Shown: in pieces, positions 34,680 to 43,730 of the stretch
Layout of the letters: the number at the start of each line of letters is the position of its first letter
Position numbering within the stretch: position 1 is the first letter of the stretch
DNA from: Eutrophobius sp051275005
GTDB taxonomy: Bacteria; Pseudomonadota; Gammaproteobacteria; Eutrophobiales; Eutrophobiaceae
NCBI GenBank assembly: GCA_051275005.1
Contig: JBNMOP010000011.1
Coordinates: forward strand, 1 to 47,094
DNA: 47,094 bases
Reading direction: 5' to 3'
Notes under the pieces: model-generated
What the model was told of the DNA's origin: nothing
Database searches by the model: none
Seen by the model: the letters and a program-made list of their open reading frames with translations, nothing else
Translations under genes and position numbers: made by a program

Positions 34680-37055
34680 CTAAAAATTTGTACCGATATT
34701 AAATTGAAATTGTTCAGTTTGATCACCTAGCTTATTATTAATAGGGGTTGATAAACTGAAGCTCATAACACCTAATGGTGAAATCCACACAGCCCCCAAA
34801 CCTGTTGATCCTCTCATATTAGCCAGGTCAAACCGATTTGCTTCTCTACAAAATGGTATGGGATCTGCAACGACCTTTCGACCAAATGTAATACTGTTAT
34901 TTACATCTCTTACTATACCTCCACCACTACAATACACATTACCAGCATCCACAAAGGCTGAAAACTGAAATTGATCAAATTGTTCCAAAAATGGAATCGG
35001 AATTATCACTTCTGCGCCAGTTATTATCTTGACATTTCCTCCCAGCGGCTGAAGAAAATTATCTAACGGCCCCAGAGTATTTTCTCTATAACCCCGAACC
35101 GATCTAGGCCCGCCTCCATAATAATTCTCAAAAAACGGTAACTGATCATTCCCTAAAAACCCGTCACCATATCCCATATCGGCCTTTAGTGCGAATATAA
35201 AGCCTTTACCGATTGGTTTAAACCACTGACCTCGATAGGATAATTTATAAAATTCCAGGGAATTACCTATGGTTGGTAAGGACATTTCTCCTACAATTGT
35301 AAGAAACATACCATTATCGGGAAAAATTGTCCTATTCCGCGTATCGTAGGCAAAACCGGCACTTGCCCTTAATATATCAAATTGGTTACCTTTACTGCGA
35401 ATAAAATCCCCTACCTGCCTGGAAAAAAAACCATCTTCAGAAAGCCTGGTGTTTTCATACCCTAGTGAAGTATTGATAGAATTATATTCTGAAATGGGAA
35501 AACTAAAATTGACACTACCACCAAATACACGACTATCGAATGCCGTCAAATTGGCCTGTCTACCACTGGTTTCTGAATAATTTACGGAATACCCTCGACT
35601 AATGCCATCATCAGTAAAATAGGGGTTTTGATATCCCAGGCTAAACGTTCGTTGAAAACTACTGTTATTGAATGCAAAAGAAGCTCTATTTCCACTCCCA
35701 AACAGATTGTTTTGAGAGATACTTGTAGAGATAATTAACCCATCTAATTGTGAGTAACCCAATCCCGCAGTAAAGGTACCAAATGGTCGTTCTTCAACTG
35801 TATATTCTACATCTACCTGATCAGCTGAACCAGGAACGGCAGGTGTTTCAGTATTGACCTCTCCAAAATAACCCAGACGCTGTAATCGAATTTTACCTCG
35901 TTCAACCTGCGGTGTAGATATCCAGCCTGCCTCTTGTTGACGCATTTCACGCCGCAACACATCATCCCTGGTACGAATGTTACCGGTAAAATTTACTCGC
36001 CTGACATAGATACGTTTGCCCGGGTCTATAAAAAATGTAATCGCTACCGTATTATTTTCATCATTCAGTTCAGGTACCGCATTTACATTTGCAAAGGCAT
36101 ATCCCTCTGCCCCCACTCGATTAGTTAATCGAGTACTAGAGTCAGTCATTTGTTTTCGAGAAAACAATTCACCCTGATATACACTTATAAACCTGAAGAG
36201 ATCCTCTTCATCGACAATTAAATCACCTGAAAGCTTTACTTCCGATACAGTATATTGCTCACCTTCATTAACATTAAGCGTGACATATATATCTTTTTTG
36301 TCTGGTGTAATTGTTACCTGTGTTGATTCTAGATCAAAATTTATATAGCCCTTATCCTGATAAAATGATTGGAGAGTTTCGATATCGCCACCTAGCTTTT
36401 GCCTTGAGTATCGATCTCCTTTTGATAGTAAAGTTCTCCATGAAGATGCAGCTAATTCGAAATCTTCCAGCAAATCTTTTTGAGTAAAAGCCTGATTACC
36501 TACGACGTTAATCTGTTTAATGCCAGCAGCATCACCTTCAGAAATATTTACCGATACTGCAACACGATTATTAGGTAGCGTTTCAACATCAGAGGTAATT
36601 CTTACACCGTATTTACCGTTTGCAAAATACTGTCTTTCCAATTCTGTTTGTAGTTTCTCTAATTGAGATTTATCATATACCTGACCTTCAACAAAACCTG
36701 CTTCTTCTAATCCCTCCATAAGATTTACAGTTGTAATATCCTTGTTTCCATCAATCTCTAAACTACCAATTGTTGCACGCTCAACAACTGTTACCAAAAG
36801 AATATTACCCTCTCGTTTCAATACAACATCATCAAAAAACCCTGTCCTGAACAATCCTCTTAACGATTCTGATGAGCGCGCATCATTAAATACATCCCCT
36901 ATTTTAACCGGCAAGTAATTAAAAATTGTCCCCGGGGTTAAGCGTTGCACGCCTGATACTTGAATATCTTCGATTATGAACTCTTCAATTGCGTGAACAT
37001 TTGATAGAACGCCAATCAATAAATATATAAATATATTTTTATAGATTAAATTCAT
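34680..37055 (-). CDS. bamA: Outer membrane protein assembly factor BamA
   Basis: 791 residues (E. coli 810). Signal peptide, five POTRA domains (about 24-425, starting IEDIQVSGVQRLTPGTIFNY) and a C-terminal 16-strand barrel. The conserved VRGY of loop 6 is seen in GGPRSVRGYREN, and the protein ends in the aromatic F typical of outer-membrane barrels (FNIGTNF). It folds and inserts beta-barrel proteins and is essential. Confidence 0.98.
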   Translation of the reverse strand: MNLIYKNIFIYLLIGVLSNVHAIEEFIIEDIQVSGVQRLTPGTIFNYLPVKIGDVFNDARSSESLRGLFRTGFFDDVVLKREGNILLVTVVERATIGSLEIDGNKDITTVNLMEGLEEAGFVEGQVYDKSQLEKLQTELERQYFANGKYGVRITSDVETLPNNRVAVSVNISEGDAAGIKQINVVGNQAFTQKDLLEDFELAASSWRTLLSKGDRYSRQKLGGDIETLQSFYQDKGYINFDLESTQVTITPDKKDIYVTLNVNEGEQYTVSEVKLSGDLIVDEEDLFRFISVYQGELFSRKQMTDSSTRLTNRVGAEGYAFANVNAVPELNDENNTVAITFFIDPGKRIYVRRVNFTGNIRTRDDVLRREMRQQEAGWISTPQVERGKIRLQRLGYFGEVNTETPAVPGSADQVDVEYTVEERPFGTFTAGLGYSQLDGLIISTSISQNNLFGSGNRASFAFNNSSFQRTFSLGYQNPYFTDDGISRGYSVNYSETSGRQANLTAFDSRVFGGSVNFSFPISEYNSINTSLGYENTRLSEDGFFSRQVGDFIRSKGNQFDILRASAGFAYDTRNRTIFPDNGMFLTIVGEMSLPTIGNSLEFYKLSYRGQWFKPIGKGFIFALKADMGYGDGFLGNDQLPFFENYYGGGPRSVRGYRENTLGPLDNFLQPLGGNVKIITGAEVIIPIPFLEQFDQFQFSAFVDAGNVYCSGGGIVRDVNNSITFGRKVVADPIPFCREANRFDLANMRGSTGLGAVWISPLGVMSFSLSTPINNKLGDQTEQFQFNIGTNF

Positions 37056-37088
37056 TGATTTTTTATTAATTATGCATAATGAAATGAG

Positions 37089-38543
37089 TTAGCCAATAGT
37101 CCTTAATATATCATTGTATAGGGCAATCCCCATGAGACCGAGTAATAATACCAGACCAAGTTGCTGCCCCATAACCTGAAATGATTCTGATACAGGACTA
37201 CCTTTGATGCCTTCTATCAAATAGTAAAACGCATGACCACCGTCCAGCAAGGGTATTGGTAATAAATTTAGTACTCCCAGGCTAATACTTACAATTGCTA
37301 AAAAACCAAAAAATGCGACAATACCCATCTCGGCTGTATCACCAGCATATTTAGCAATAGTAATAGGTCCACTTAGATTCTTAACTGAGGCTTCACCAAC
37401 AATCATTTTACCTAAAATTCTTAGCGTCATCAGAGACATTTCATAGGTTCGAGCTACAGCCTTTTTTAATGCGGGTAATAGTGTGTAGCTCTCTAAAGTG
37501 TAGAATGAAGCATCTGGCTCAAAATTATTATCAAATGCTGCACCTATCCTACCGATCACCTCCCCTGACTCGCGCGTGTAAGCCTCAGGTATAACACTAA
37601 TCGTCCTTGTATTCCCGTCTCTCTCGATTTTAACATTCATGGCTACTTGAGGACGAGATCGAACGTATTCAACCCATTCCACCCATCCGACGATGAGATT
37701 ATTATCTACTCCGATCACTAAATCACCGGATTGTAGTCCGGCTCTTTCTGCAGCTCCACCTGCAATTAGCTCTCCTAATTTAGCCGGATATTCAGGCACC
37801 CTGGGTTTGATACCTAGCTGTCCTAATAAACTGCCACTTGCCATATCATCAATTGATATGAGGGATAAATCCAAATCAATATATTTTTGTGAATTTGCTT
37901 CATTCATTACTTTCACTGTCACGTCTTTTGCATCGACAATGTTTGGTACTGTTCGGTCTATCACAGAAGTCCAGGTACTGGTCTTTACGCCATCGACTTC
38001 CAGTATTTGATGTCCGGCTACAAAACCTGACTGCATAGCGATTGATCCTGGCTCCACTTCATCAATAACTGGTTTTAATCCTGTAATTCCAATCATATAT
38101 ATTAACCAGTAGGCTAATATGGCGAAGATAAAATTAAAAAAGGGACCAGCAAGAACAATAGCTAATCTTTGATGTAACGGCTTTGAATTAAATGCAAATT
38201 GTGTTTCATCTTTAGAGACATTCCCTTCCCTCTCATCCAGCATCTTGACATAGCCACCTATTGGCAATGCTGCCAATACAAATTCAGTTTCGTCTGCAGC
38301 AAATTCACGTTGTTTAAATAATTTATTATACGAACTTAATTTCCATGGTGAATGGGTAAAGCCCAAATGCCAGAATGGCTGCATAAAATCAAATCGCCAG
38401 AAGGCTTTGCCAAAACCAACAGAAAACTTCAATATTTTAACATTACATTTTCGGGCAACCCAATAATGACCATACTCATGGAATGTTATTAAAATTCCTA
38501 ATGCTAGTATAAAAGCAATAATTGATTGAATGAAGTCGATCAC
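37089..38543 (-). CDS. rseP: RseP site-2 intramembrane metalloprotease
   Basis: 484 residues, longer than E. coli RseP (450). The zinc site HEYGH is at residues 22-26 and the LDGGHAFYY motif near the C terminus. Two PDZ domains lie between the transmembrane halves. It cleaves the anti-sigma factor RseA in the envelope stress response and removes signal-peptide remnants. The extra length comes mainly from an aromatic-rich insertion (about residues 50-80, FDFMQPFWHLGFTHSPWKLS) before the GGYVKMLDE motif. The start is GTG overlapping the dxr stop (GTGA). Confidence 0.96.
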   Translation of the reverse strand: MIDFIQSIIAFILALGILITFHEYGHYWVARKCNVKILKFSVGFGKAFWRFDFMQPFWHLGFTHSPWKLSSYNKLFKQREFAADETEFVLAALPIGGYVKMLDEREGNVSKDETQFAFNSKPLHQRLAIVLAGPFFNFIFAILAYWLIYMIGITGLKPVIDEVEPGSIAMQSGFVAGHQILEVDGVKTSTWTSVIDRTVPNIVDAKDVTVKVMNEANSQKYIDLDLSLISIDDMASGSLLGQLGIKPRVPEYPAKLGELIAGGAAERAGLQSGDLVIGVDNNLIVGWVEWVEYVRSRPQVAMNVKIERDGNTRTISVIPEAYTRESGEVIGRIGAAFDNNFEPDASFYTLESYTLLPALKKAVARTYEMSLMTLRILGKMIVGEASVKNLSGPITIAKYAGDTAEMGIVAFFGFLAIVSISLGVLNLLPIPLLDGGHAFYYLIEGIKGSPVSESFQVMGQQLGLVLLLGLMGIALYNDILRTIG

Positions 38544-39721
38544 ACTGCTAATTCTCTAATAATTTGTCTCGAATATTCTCTTGTCAGATGGTCTGCCTCA
38601 AGTATGACATCAATATTATCTGCATTGACTGAATCAATATTGCTAAGTGACTTTTCGACAATATTTGCAATGTCTGTAAATTTAATTTTGCCCTCAAGAA
38701 ATTCTGATACCGCAACTTCATTTGCTGCATTTAATATTGTTGTTGACGTACCGCCTACTGACATTGCTTCAGCAGCAAGACCTAAACAAGGAAATCGTTC
38801 AACATCGACATTTTCAAAATCAAGCCTGGCAATATCAAACAGGTTAAGTGGTTTTACGCCAGAGGTTATCCGTTCAGGCCAAGCTAATGCATGTGCTATT
38901 GGTGTGCGCATATCTGGATTTCCTAGTTGTGCCAGAACCGAACCATCTTCATATTCAACAAGAGAGTGGATCACACTTTGAGGATGAATGACTACCTGTA
39001 TTTGCTCTGGATTCGCATTATATAACCAGCATGCTTCTATAATTTCCAGACCTTTATTCATCATTGTTGCCGAATCGACTGAAATCTTTTTACCCATGTC
39101 CCAATTAGGATGGTCACAAGCCTGTTGCGGCGTAACCTTCTCCAATTCATGTAGCGCAGTTTGTCGAAATGGTCCTCCTGATGCGGTTATTAATATTCTG
39201 GTAACGCCAACTTGATCCAGACCATTATGAAAGTCAGATGGCATACACTGAAACAAAGCGTTATGTTCGCTATCTATCGGCAATAATTCAGCACCATTTT
39301 GATGAACTGCATCCATAAAAAGTTTTCCTGACATTACTAATGATTCTTTATTGGCTAATAGCACTCTCTTTCCTGCGTGTGCAGCAGCAAGTGTAGGCAA
39401 CAAACCTGCAGCACCAACTATTGCAGCCATTACATAATCTGTATCAGTATGGCTGGCTACATAGGTAAGACCTTCAACACCGGAAAAGATTTCAATATCC
39501 GGCGCAAGATTAGACAATGATAATCGTAATTTATTTGCAGAATCTTCATTTGCCATCACCGCATATCTGGGTTTATAGCGTATGCACTGCTCGGAAAGCT
39601 GTTCAATGTTAGTATTGGCGGTTAAAGCAAATACATCATATTTATCAGTATGTTGCGCGATCACATTGAGGGTGCTAATACCTATACTTCCTGTTGATCC
39701 TAATATCGTTACACTCTTCAC
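38540..39721 (-). CDS. dxr: 1-deoxy-D-xylulose 5-phosphate reductoisomerase
   Basis: 393 residues. Second step of the MEP isoprenoid pathway; NADPH site ILGSTGSIG, substrate/metal region LLPIDSEHNALFQ, ITASGGPF and MNKGLEIIEA. A GTG at 39721, overlapping the cdsA stop as GTGA and spaced 7 bases from AGGTG, is the best start; a TTG two codons earlier is too close to that Shine-Dalgarno. Confidence 0.97.
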   Translation of the reverse strand: MKSVTILGSTGSIGISTLNVIAQHTDKYDVFALTANTNIEQLSEQCIRYKPRYAVMANEDSANKLRLSLSNLAPDIEIFSGVEGLTYVASHTDTDYVMAAIVGAAGLLPTLAAAHAGKRVLLANKESLVMSGKLFMDAVHQNGAELLPIDSEHNALFQCMPSDFHNGLDQVGVTRILITASGGPFRQTALHELEKVTPQQACDHPNWDMGKKISVDSATMMNKGLEIIEACWLYNANPEQIQVVIHPQSVIHSLVEYEDGSVLAQLGNPDMRTPIAHALAWPERITSGVKPLNLFDIARLDFENVDVERFPCLGLAAEAMSVGGTSTTILNAANEVAVSEFLEGKIKFTDIANIVEKSLSNIDSVNADNIDVILEADHLTREYSRQIIRELAV

Positions 39722-40545
39722 GACCAAGCACCTGTTAATAGCATCGTAGTAAGAAAAAATGGTGCTGCTGCACTAAGACTATCGATGCGATCCAATACTC
39801 CACCATGACCAGGAAGAAGATTTCCACTATCTTTGAGATTGACACGTCGTTTCATGAGACTTTCAAATAAATCCCCAATAATTGAGACCATTACTGTCAG
39901 ACTTGTTAAGGTTAAAAATATAATAATATCATAAACATGCAATTGTGTTTTTATACCAAAAATCAATGCGAGAAAGAAACACGCTATAATTCCTCCTATT
40001 GCTCCTTGCCAGGTTTTACCTGGGCTAATAGTGGGAGATAACTTTTTATTCCCCCATTTTCGACCTGTAAAATAGGCTGAAATATCCGCTGTCCAAATTA
40101 ATAATAGGAGAAAAATCAACTGCATAGGTCCATCACCGGCAGTGCGGCCATGAATTAAAATAATACTCTGCCACGCCGGGACTAAAACTAACAAACCTAT
40201 AAATAATGTGATTAAGGTGGACTTTGTAAAGGTATATAATTTTTTTTCCACAGCAACTATTGATGCGAAAGCGATCAACCACCACAGGGCCCCTATATAG
40301 GTAACAAATATTGACCATGGTTCTTCTTTAAAATAAAAACTTACTGATAAGGCAACTACTACAACTGCAACATAGCAAATGCGAAATATAACACGTTTAA
40401 TCTCAGCAAATTTCGTCCATTCCCATGCACCAATCGAAACAATAACCCCCAAAAAAGCAGCCAATCCAGATGTCTTAATATACAATACCCCTATTAGCAT
40501 AACAGGGACGAGTAGTAGAGCAGTTAAAACCCGTTGCTTGAGCAT
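39718..40545 (-). CDS. cdsA: Phosphatidate cytidylyltransferase CdsA
   Basis: 275 residues, with about eight membrane helices. It forms CDP-diacylglycerol for all phospholipids. The signature GDLFESLMKRRVNLKDSG, then LPGHGGVLDRIDSL, and SPGKTWQGAIGG are present. It lies 4 bp after uppS and overlaps dxr by 4 bp. Confidence 0.97.
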   Translation of the reverse strand: MLKQRVLTALLLVPVMLIGVLYIKTSGLAAFLGVIVSIGAWEWTKFAEIKRVIFRICYVAVVVVALSVSFYFKEEPWSIFVTYIGALWWLIAFASIVAVEKKLYTFTKSTLITLFIGLLVLVPAWQSIILIHGRTAGDGPMQLIFLLLLIWTADISAYFTGRKWGNKKLSPTISPGKTWQGAIGGIIACFFLALIFGIKTQLHVYDIIIFLTLTSLTVMVSIIGDLFESLMKRRVNLKDSGNLLPGHGGVLDRIDSLSAAAPFFLTTMLLTGAWS

Positions 40546-40549
40546 TTAA

Positions 40550-41278
40550 CTAATCCTTAACCTGTTCATCAGTACGACCAAACCTACGTTGCCTACCTTC
40601 ATACCATTGCATAGATTCATCAAAATGATTTTCATTAAAATCAGGCCAAAGCACATCACAAAAATAAAGTTCTGAATAGGCACACTGCCAAAGCAGGAAA
40701 TTACTAATTCTTTGCTCTCCACCTGTACGAATAAATAGATCAGGCTCTGGCAGCCCATATAATGATAGATGTGATGTAATCATTGATTCGTCAACATCAC
40801 TGCTTGTAAGCTCACCTTGGCAGGCCTTACTTACAATTTTTTTACATGCATCAGTAATATCCCAACGACCACCATAATTTGCAGCTATTACTAGTTGTAG
40901 TCCGGAATTTAATGCCGTGTCTTCTTCAGTAGAATTAATCATGTCCACTAACTTTTTGGAGAATCCTGTGCGTTCACCGATAAAGGTTAGAGCAACATTA
41001 TTCTTGTGAAGCTCATCAACTTCATTTCGCAAAGAAGTCAGAAATAATTTCATTAACAAATCAACTTCTTGTGGCGGTCTTTTCCAATTCTCACTACTGA
41101 AAGCAAATACTGTCAAAACTTTTATTTTACGTCTGACACTATGTTGAACTATATTACGGAGAGTAGTAACACCAGATTTATGTCCTGCAATACGGGACAA
41201 TCCACGTTGAGTTGCCCACCTACCATTTCCATCCATTATGATAGCTATATGTTTTGGGATATTGTTTGATTGATCCAT
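40550..41278 (-). CDS. uppS: Undecaprenyl diphosphate synthase
   Basis: 242 residues from ATG 41278, with AGGTG about 6 bases upstream; a GTG nine bases earlier is part of that Shine-Dalgarno and is less likely. Cis-prenyltransferase motifs are IAIIMDGNGRWA, the TVFAFSSENWKRP loop, and the C-terminal DLFIRTGGEQRISNFLLWQ and YSELYF. It makes the lipid carrier for peptidoglycan and O-antigen. Confidence 0.97.
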   Translation of the reverse strand: MDQSNNIPKHIAIIMDGNGRWATQRGLSRIAGHKSGVTTLRNIVQHSVRRKIKVLTVFAFSSENWKRPPQEVDLLMKLFLTSLRNEVDELHKNNVALTFIGERTGFSKKLVDMINSTEEDTALNSGLQLVIAANYGGRWDITDACKKIVSKACQGELTSSDVDESMITSHLSLYGLPEPDLFIRTGGEQRISNFLLWQCAYSELYFCDVLWPDFNENHFDESMQWYEGRQRRFGRTDEQVKD

Positions 41279-41348
41279 GGAAAACACCTGGGAGTCAGAA
41301 TTTTCCTAAATTAATACACAACTTAATTATTTATTCTTAACGGAGTTT

Positions 41349-41906
41349 TTAAATCTCCATTAATTCACTTTCCTTGGTACCTAGTAATTTATCAATTGTA
41401 CTAATATTTGTATCTGTAAGCTTTTGCACTCGCTCTTCTGCACGCCTTTCATCATCTTCTGAAATTTCTTTTTCCTTTACAAGATCCTTTAAATGGTTGT
41501 TTGCATCTCGTCTGATATTTCGTATTGATACTTTTCCTTTTTCTACTTCAGTACGAACAACTTTAATTAATTCTTTGCGCCGTTCTTCAGTTAAAGCAGG
41601 TAAGGGTACTTTAAGAGATTCACCTACAGATTGTGGGTTTAAACCAAGATCAGATGTCATAATTGCTTTTTCTACAGCAGATATAGCATTTTTGTCCCAA
41701 ACTGATACATTTAATGTACGTGCATCAACTACTGAAATTGAGGCAACCTGGTTTAGTGGGACATCGCCATCATAGTAAGGAACAATAATATGTTCCAACA
41801 ATGAAGGATGGGCACGCCCAGAACGTATCTTGGACAACTCATTTTTCATAGTCTCCAGGCTCTTATTCATTCGTTTTTCCGCATCACGAATAATATCTTC
41901 AGTCAT
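41349..41906 (-). CDS. frr: Ribosome recycling factor
   Basis: 185 residues, exactly the E. coli length, from ATG 41906 with GGAGG upstream. A longer reading from 41933 would include the Shine-Dalgarno. KIRSGRAHPSLL, near-C-terminal TDTNI-like IDKLLGTKESELMEI and the VRTEVEKGKVSIRNIRRDAN stretch match RRF, which splits post-termination ribosomes with EF-G. A 148-bp AT-rich gap separates it from pyrH. Confidence 0.97.
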   Translation of the reverse strand: MTEDIIRDAEKRMNKSLETMKNELSKIRSGRAHPSLLEHIIVPYYDGDVPLNQVASISVVDARTLNVSVWDKNAISAVEKAIMTSDLGLNPQSVGESLKVPLPALTEERRKELIKVVRTEVEKGKVSIRNIRRDANNHLKDLVKEKEISEDDERRAEERVQKLTDTNISTIDKLLGTKESELMEI

Positions 41907-42054
41907 GCTAATCCTCCAGATCGGCCAAATCAATTAACATTGAATATAAAAAACTATACTTCCAAATAATAAGATTTATATCTAAATTAGACATATCCCT
42001 TATTACAAATTCGTTAAAATTAATAAAAAAATATACTTATACACAACTATTAAT

Positions 42055-42780
42055 TCAGGATACCAGAGTGCCTTCATCTAGACCTTTTGCTGCACGCATA
42101 AGTGCACCTGATTTCAACATGTCTAGTACCCTTAAAGGCATTTTGTTATCACGACAAAGTACCACGGCTGTAGTGTCCATTACTTCAAGTTTCCTTTCGA
42201 TGATATCGTCATACCCTAATGTCTGATACCTTTCTGCATTTTGATGTTTAACTGGATCAGCAGAATAAACACCATCTACTTTTGTTGCCTTAATTAAAAG
42301 ATCTGCATTAATTTCGACTGCGCGCAGACTAGCTGCTGAGTCAGTGGTGAAAAAGGGGTTGCCTGTTCCTGCGGCAAAAATAACAACCCGTTTTTTTTCT
42401 AGATGTCTGATTGCTCGACGTCGAATAAAATCTTCACACACCTGGTTAATTTTTATTGCAGACATTACTCTGGCATACAATCCAATCCGCTCCAGGGCAT
42501 CTTGCATTGCAAGAGAATTTATTATTGTTGCGATCATTCCCATTTGATCTGCGGTAACTCGATCTATACCTGATGCGGCAAGTCCTGATCCACGAAAATA
42601 GTTACCAGCTCCAATAACTATTGCTACTTCAACGCCAACTAATTTCAAGTCTTTAATTTCGTCTGCAATTCTATTCAAAACTAGCGGGTCAATTCCATGA
42701 TTAACATTACCCATTAGGGCTTCGCCGCTGAGCTTGAGTAAAATTCTTTTATATCTTATTTCTGACAATGACTCTGACAA
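42055..42780 (-). CDS. pyrH: UMP kinase PyrH
   Basis: 241 residues, as in E. coli. It phosphorylates UMP to UDP. YKRILLKLSGEALMG, IVIGAGNYFRG, FAAGTGNPFFTTDSAA and LLIKATKVDGVYSADP are diagnostic. No ATG precedes the conserved region; the start is TTG at 42780 with AGGG 8 bases upstream (a second TTG is 12 bases further in). Confidence 0.97.
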   Translation of the reverse strand: MSESLSEIRYKRILLKLSGEALMGNVNHGIDPLVLNRIADEIKDLKLVGVEVAIVIGAGNYFRGSGLAASGIDRVTADQMGMIATIINSLAMQDALERIGLYARVMSAIKINQVCEDFIRRRAIRHLEKKRVVIFAAGTGNPFFTTDSAASLRAVEINADLLIKATKVDGVYSADPVKHQNAERYQTLGYDDIIERKLEVMDTTAVVLCRDNKMPLRVLDMLKSGALMRAAKGLDEGTLVS

Positions 42781-42804
42781 TTATATTACCCTGTTAGTAA
42801 GTTA

Positions 42805-43689
42805 TTATGAACCTTTTGCTTGCGCTAATACTTCTGCAACAAAATTGTCTTCTTTCTTCTCTATACCTTCTCCTACTTCATATCGAGCAAAGAAGTTTAC
42901 ACTGGCATTTTGTGATGCAAGTAATTTCTCAATGGTAATATCAGGATCTTTAACAAAGGGTTGTCCAAGTAATGTAACTTCTTTAAGAAATTTATTAATT
43001 TTACCTGCTACCATTTTTTCAATAATTTCCTCAGGTTTTCCACTCTCACTAGCCTGAGCCTTAAATACGGCTTTTTCCTGTTCAAGGATTGCTTCTGAGA
43101 CTTCACTTTCAGTAATACAGACTGGTTTACTTGCTGCAATATGCATCGCTAAATCTTTTGCAAGACTGTCATCACCTCCGCTAAGTCCAACGACAACACC
43201 AATTCTAACGCCATGAAGATAACTACCAATATTATCAGTATTTTCAATAATGCTAAATCTTCTGACTGAAATGTTTTCGCCAATCTTTGCAACAAGTTCA
43301 GATCTTGCCTCTTCAACTGACAGACCACTCGTTTCATGTAATGTAAGATTGAGCAGGTCATCCACATTACCAGGCTTGTCTGCAAGTACTGTATCTGCAA
43401 TGGCATTTGCAAATCGACCAAAATTGTCGTCCTTTGCAACGAAATCTGTTTCACAGTTTATTTCAAGAATAACAGAGTGTTTATTATCTTCAGACTGACG
43501 AATTATAATAACGCCCTCAGCAGCAACACGCCCTGCTTTCTTGGCAGCCTTGGCAACCCCTGACTTACGCATATTGTCAATAGCGGTATCAATATTTCCA
43601 TCAGTTTCCAGAAGCGCCTTTTTACAATCCATCATTCCGGCACCTGTCTGCTCCCTCAACTCTTTAACTAATGCTGCTGTAATTCCCAT
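42805..43689 (-). CDS. tsf: Elongation factor Ts
   Basis: 294 residues (E. coli 283). It is the nucleotide exchange factor for EF-Tu. The N-terminal VKELREQTGAGMMDCKKAL and the TDFVAKDDNF segment, containing the key Asp-Phe that contacts EF-Tu, are conserved. It lies 41 bp after rpsB and is normally co-transcribed with it. Confidence 0.98.
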   Translation of the reverse strand: MGITAALVKELREQTGAGMMDCKKALLETDGNIDTAIDNMRKSGVAKAAKKAGRVAAEGVIIIRQSEDNKHSVILEINCETDFVAKDDNFGRFANAIADTVLADKPGNVDDLLNLTLHETSGLSVEEARSELVAKIGENISVRRFSIIENTDNIGSYLHGVRIGVVVGLSGGDDSLAKDLAMHIAASKPVCITESEVSEAILEQEKAVFKAQASESGKPEEIIEKMVAGKINKFLKEVTLLGQPFVKDPDITIEKLLASQNASVNFFARYEVGEGIEKKEDNFVAEVLAQAKGS

Positions 43690-43730
43690 TTTTTAGTCCT
43701 ATCTAACTGGCTAAATTATTATCAGATTAT

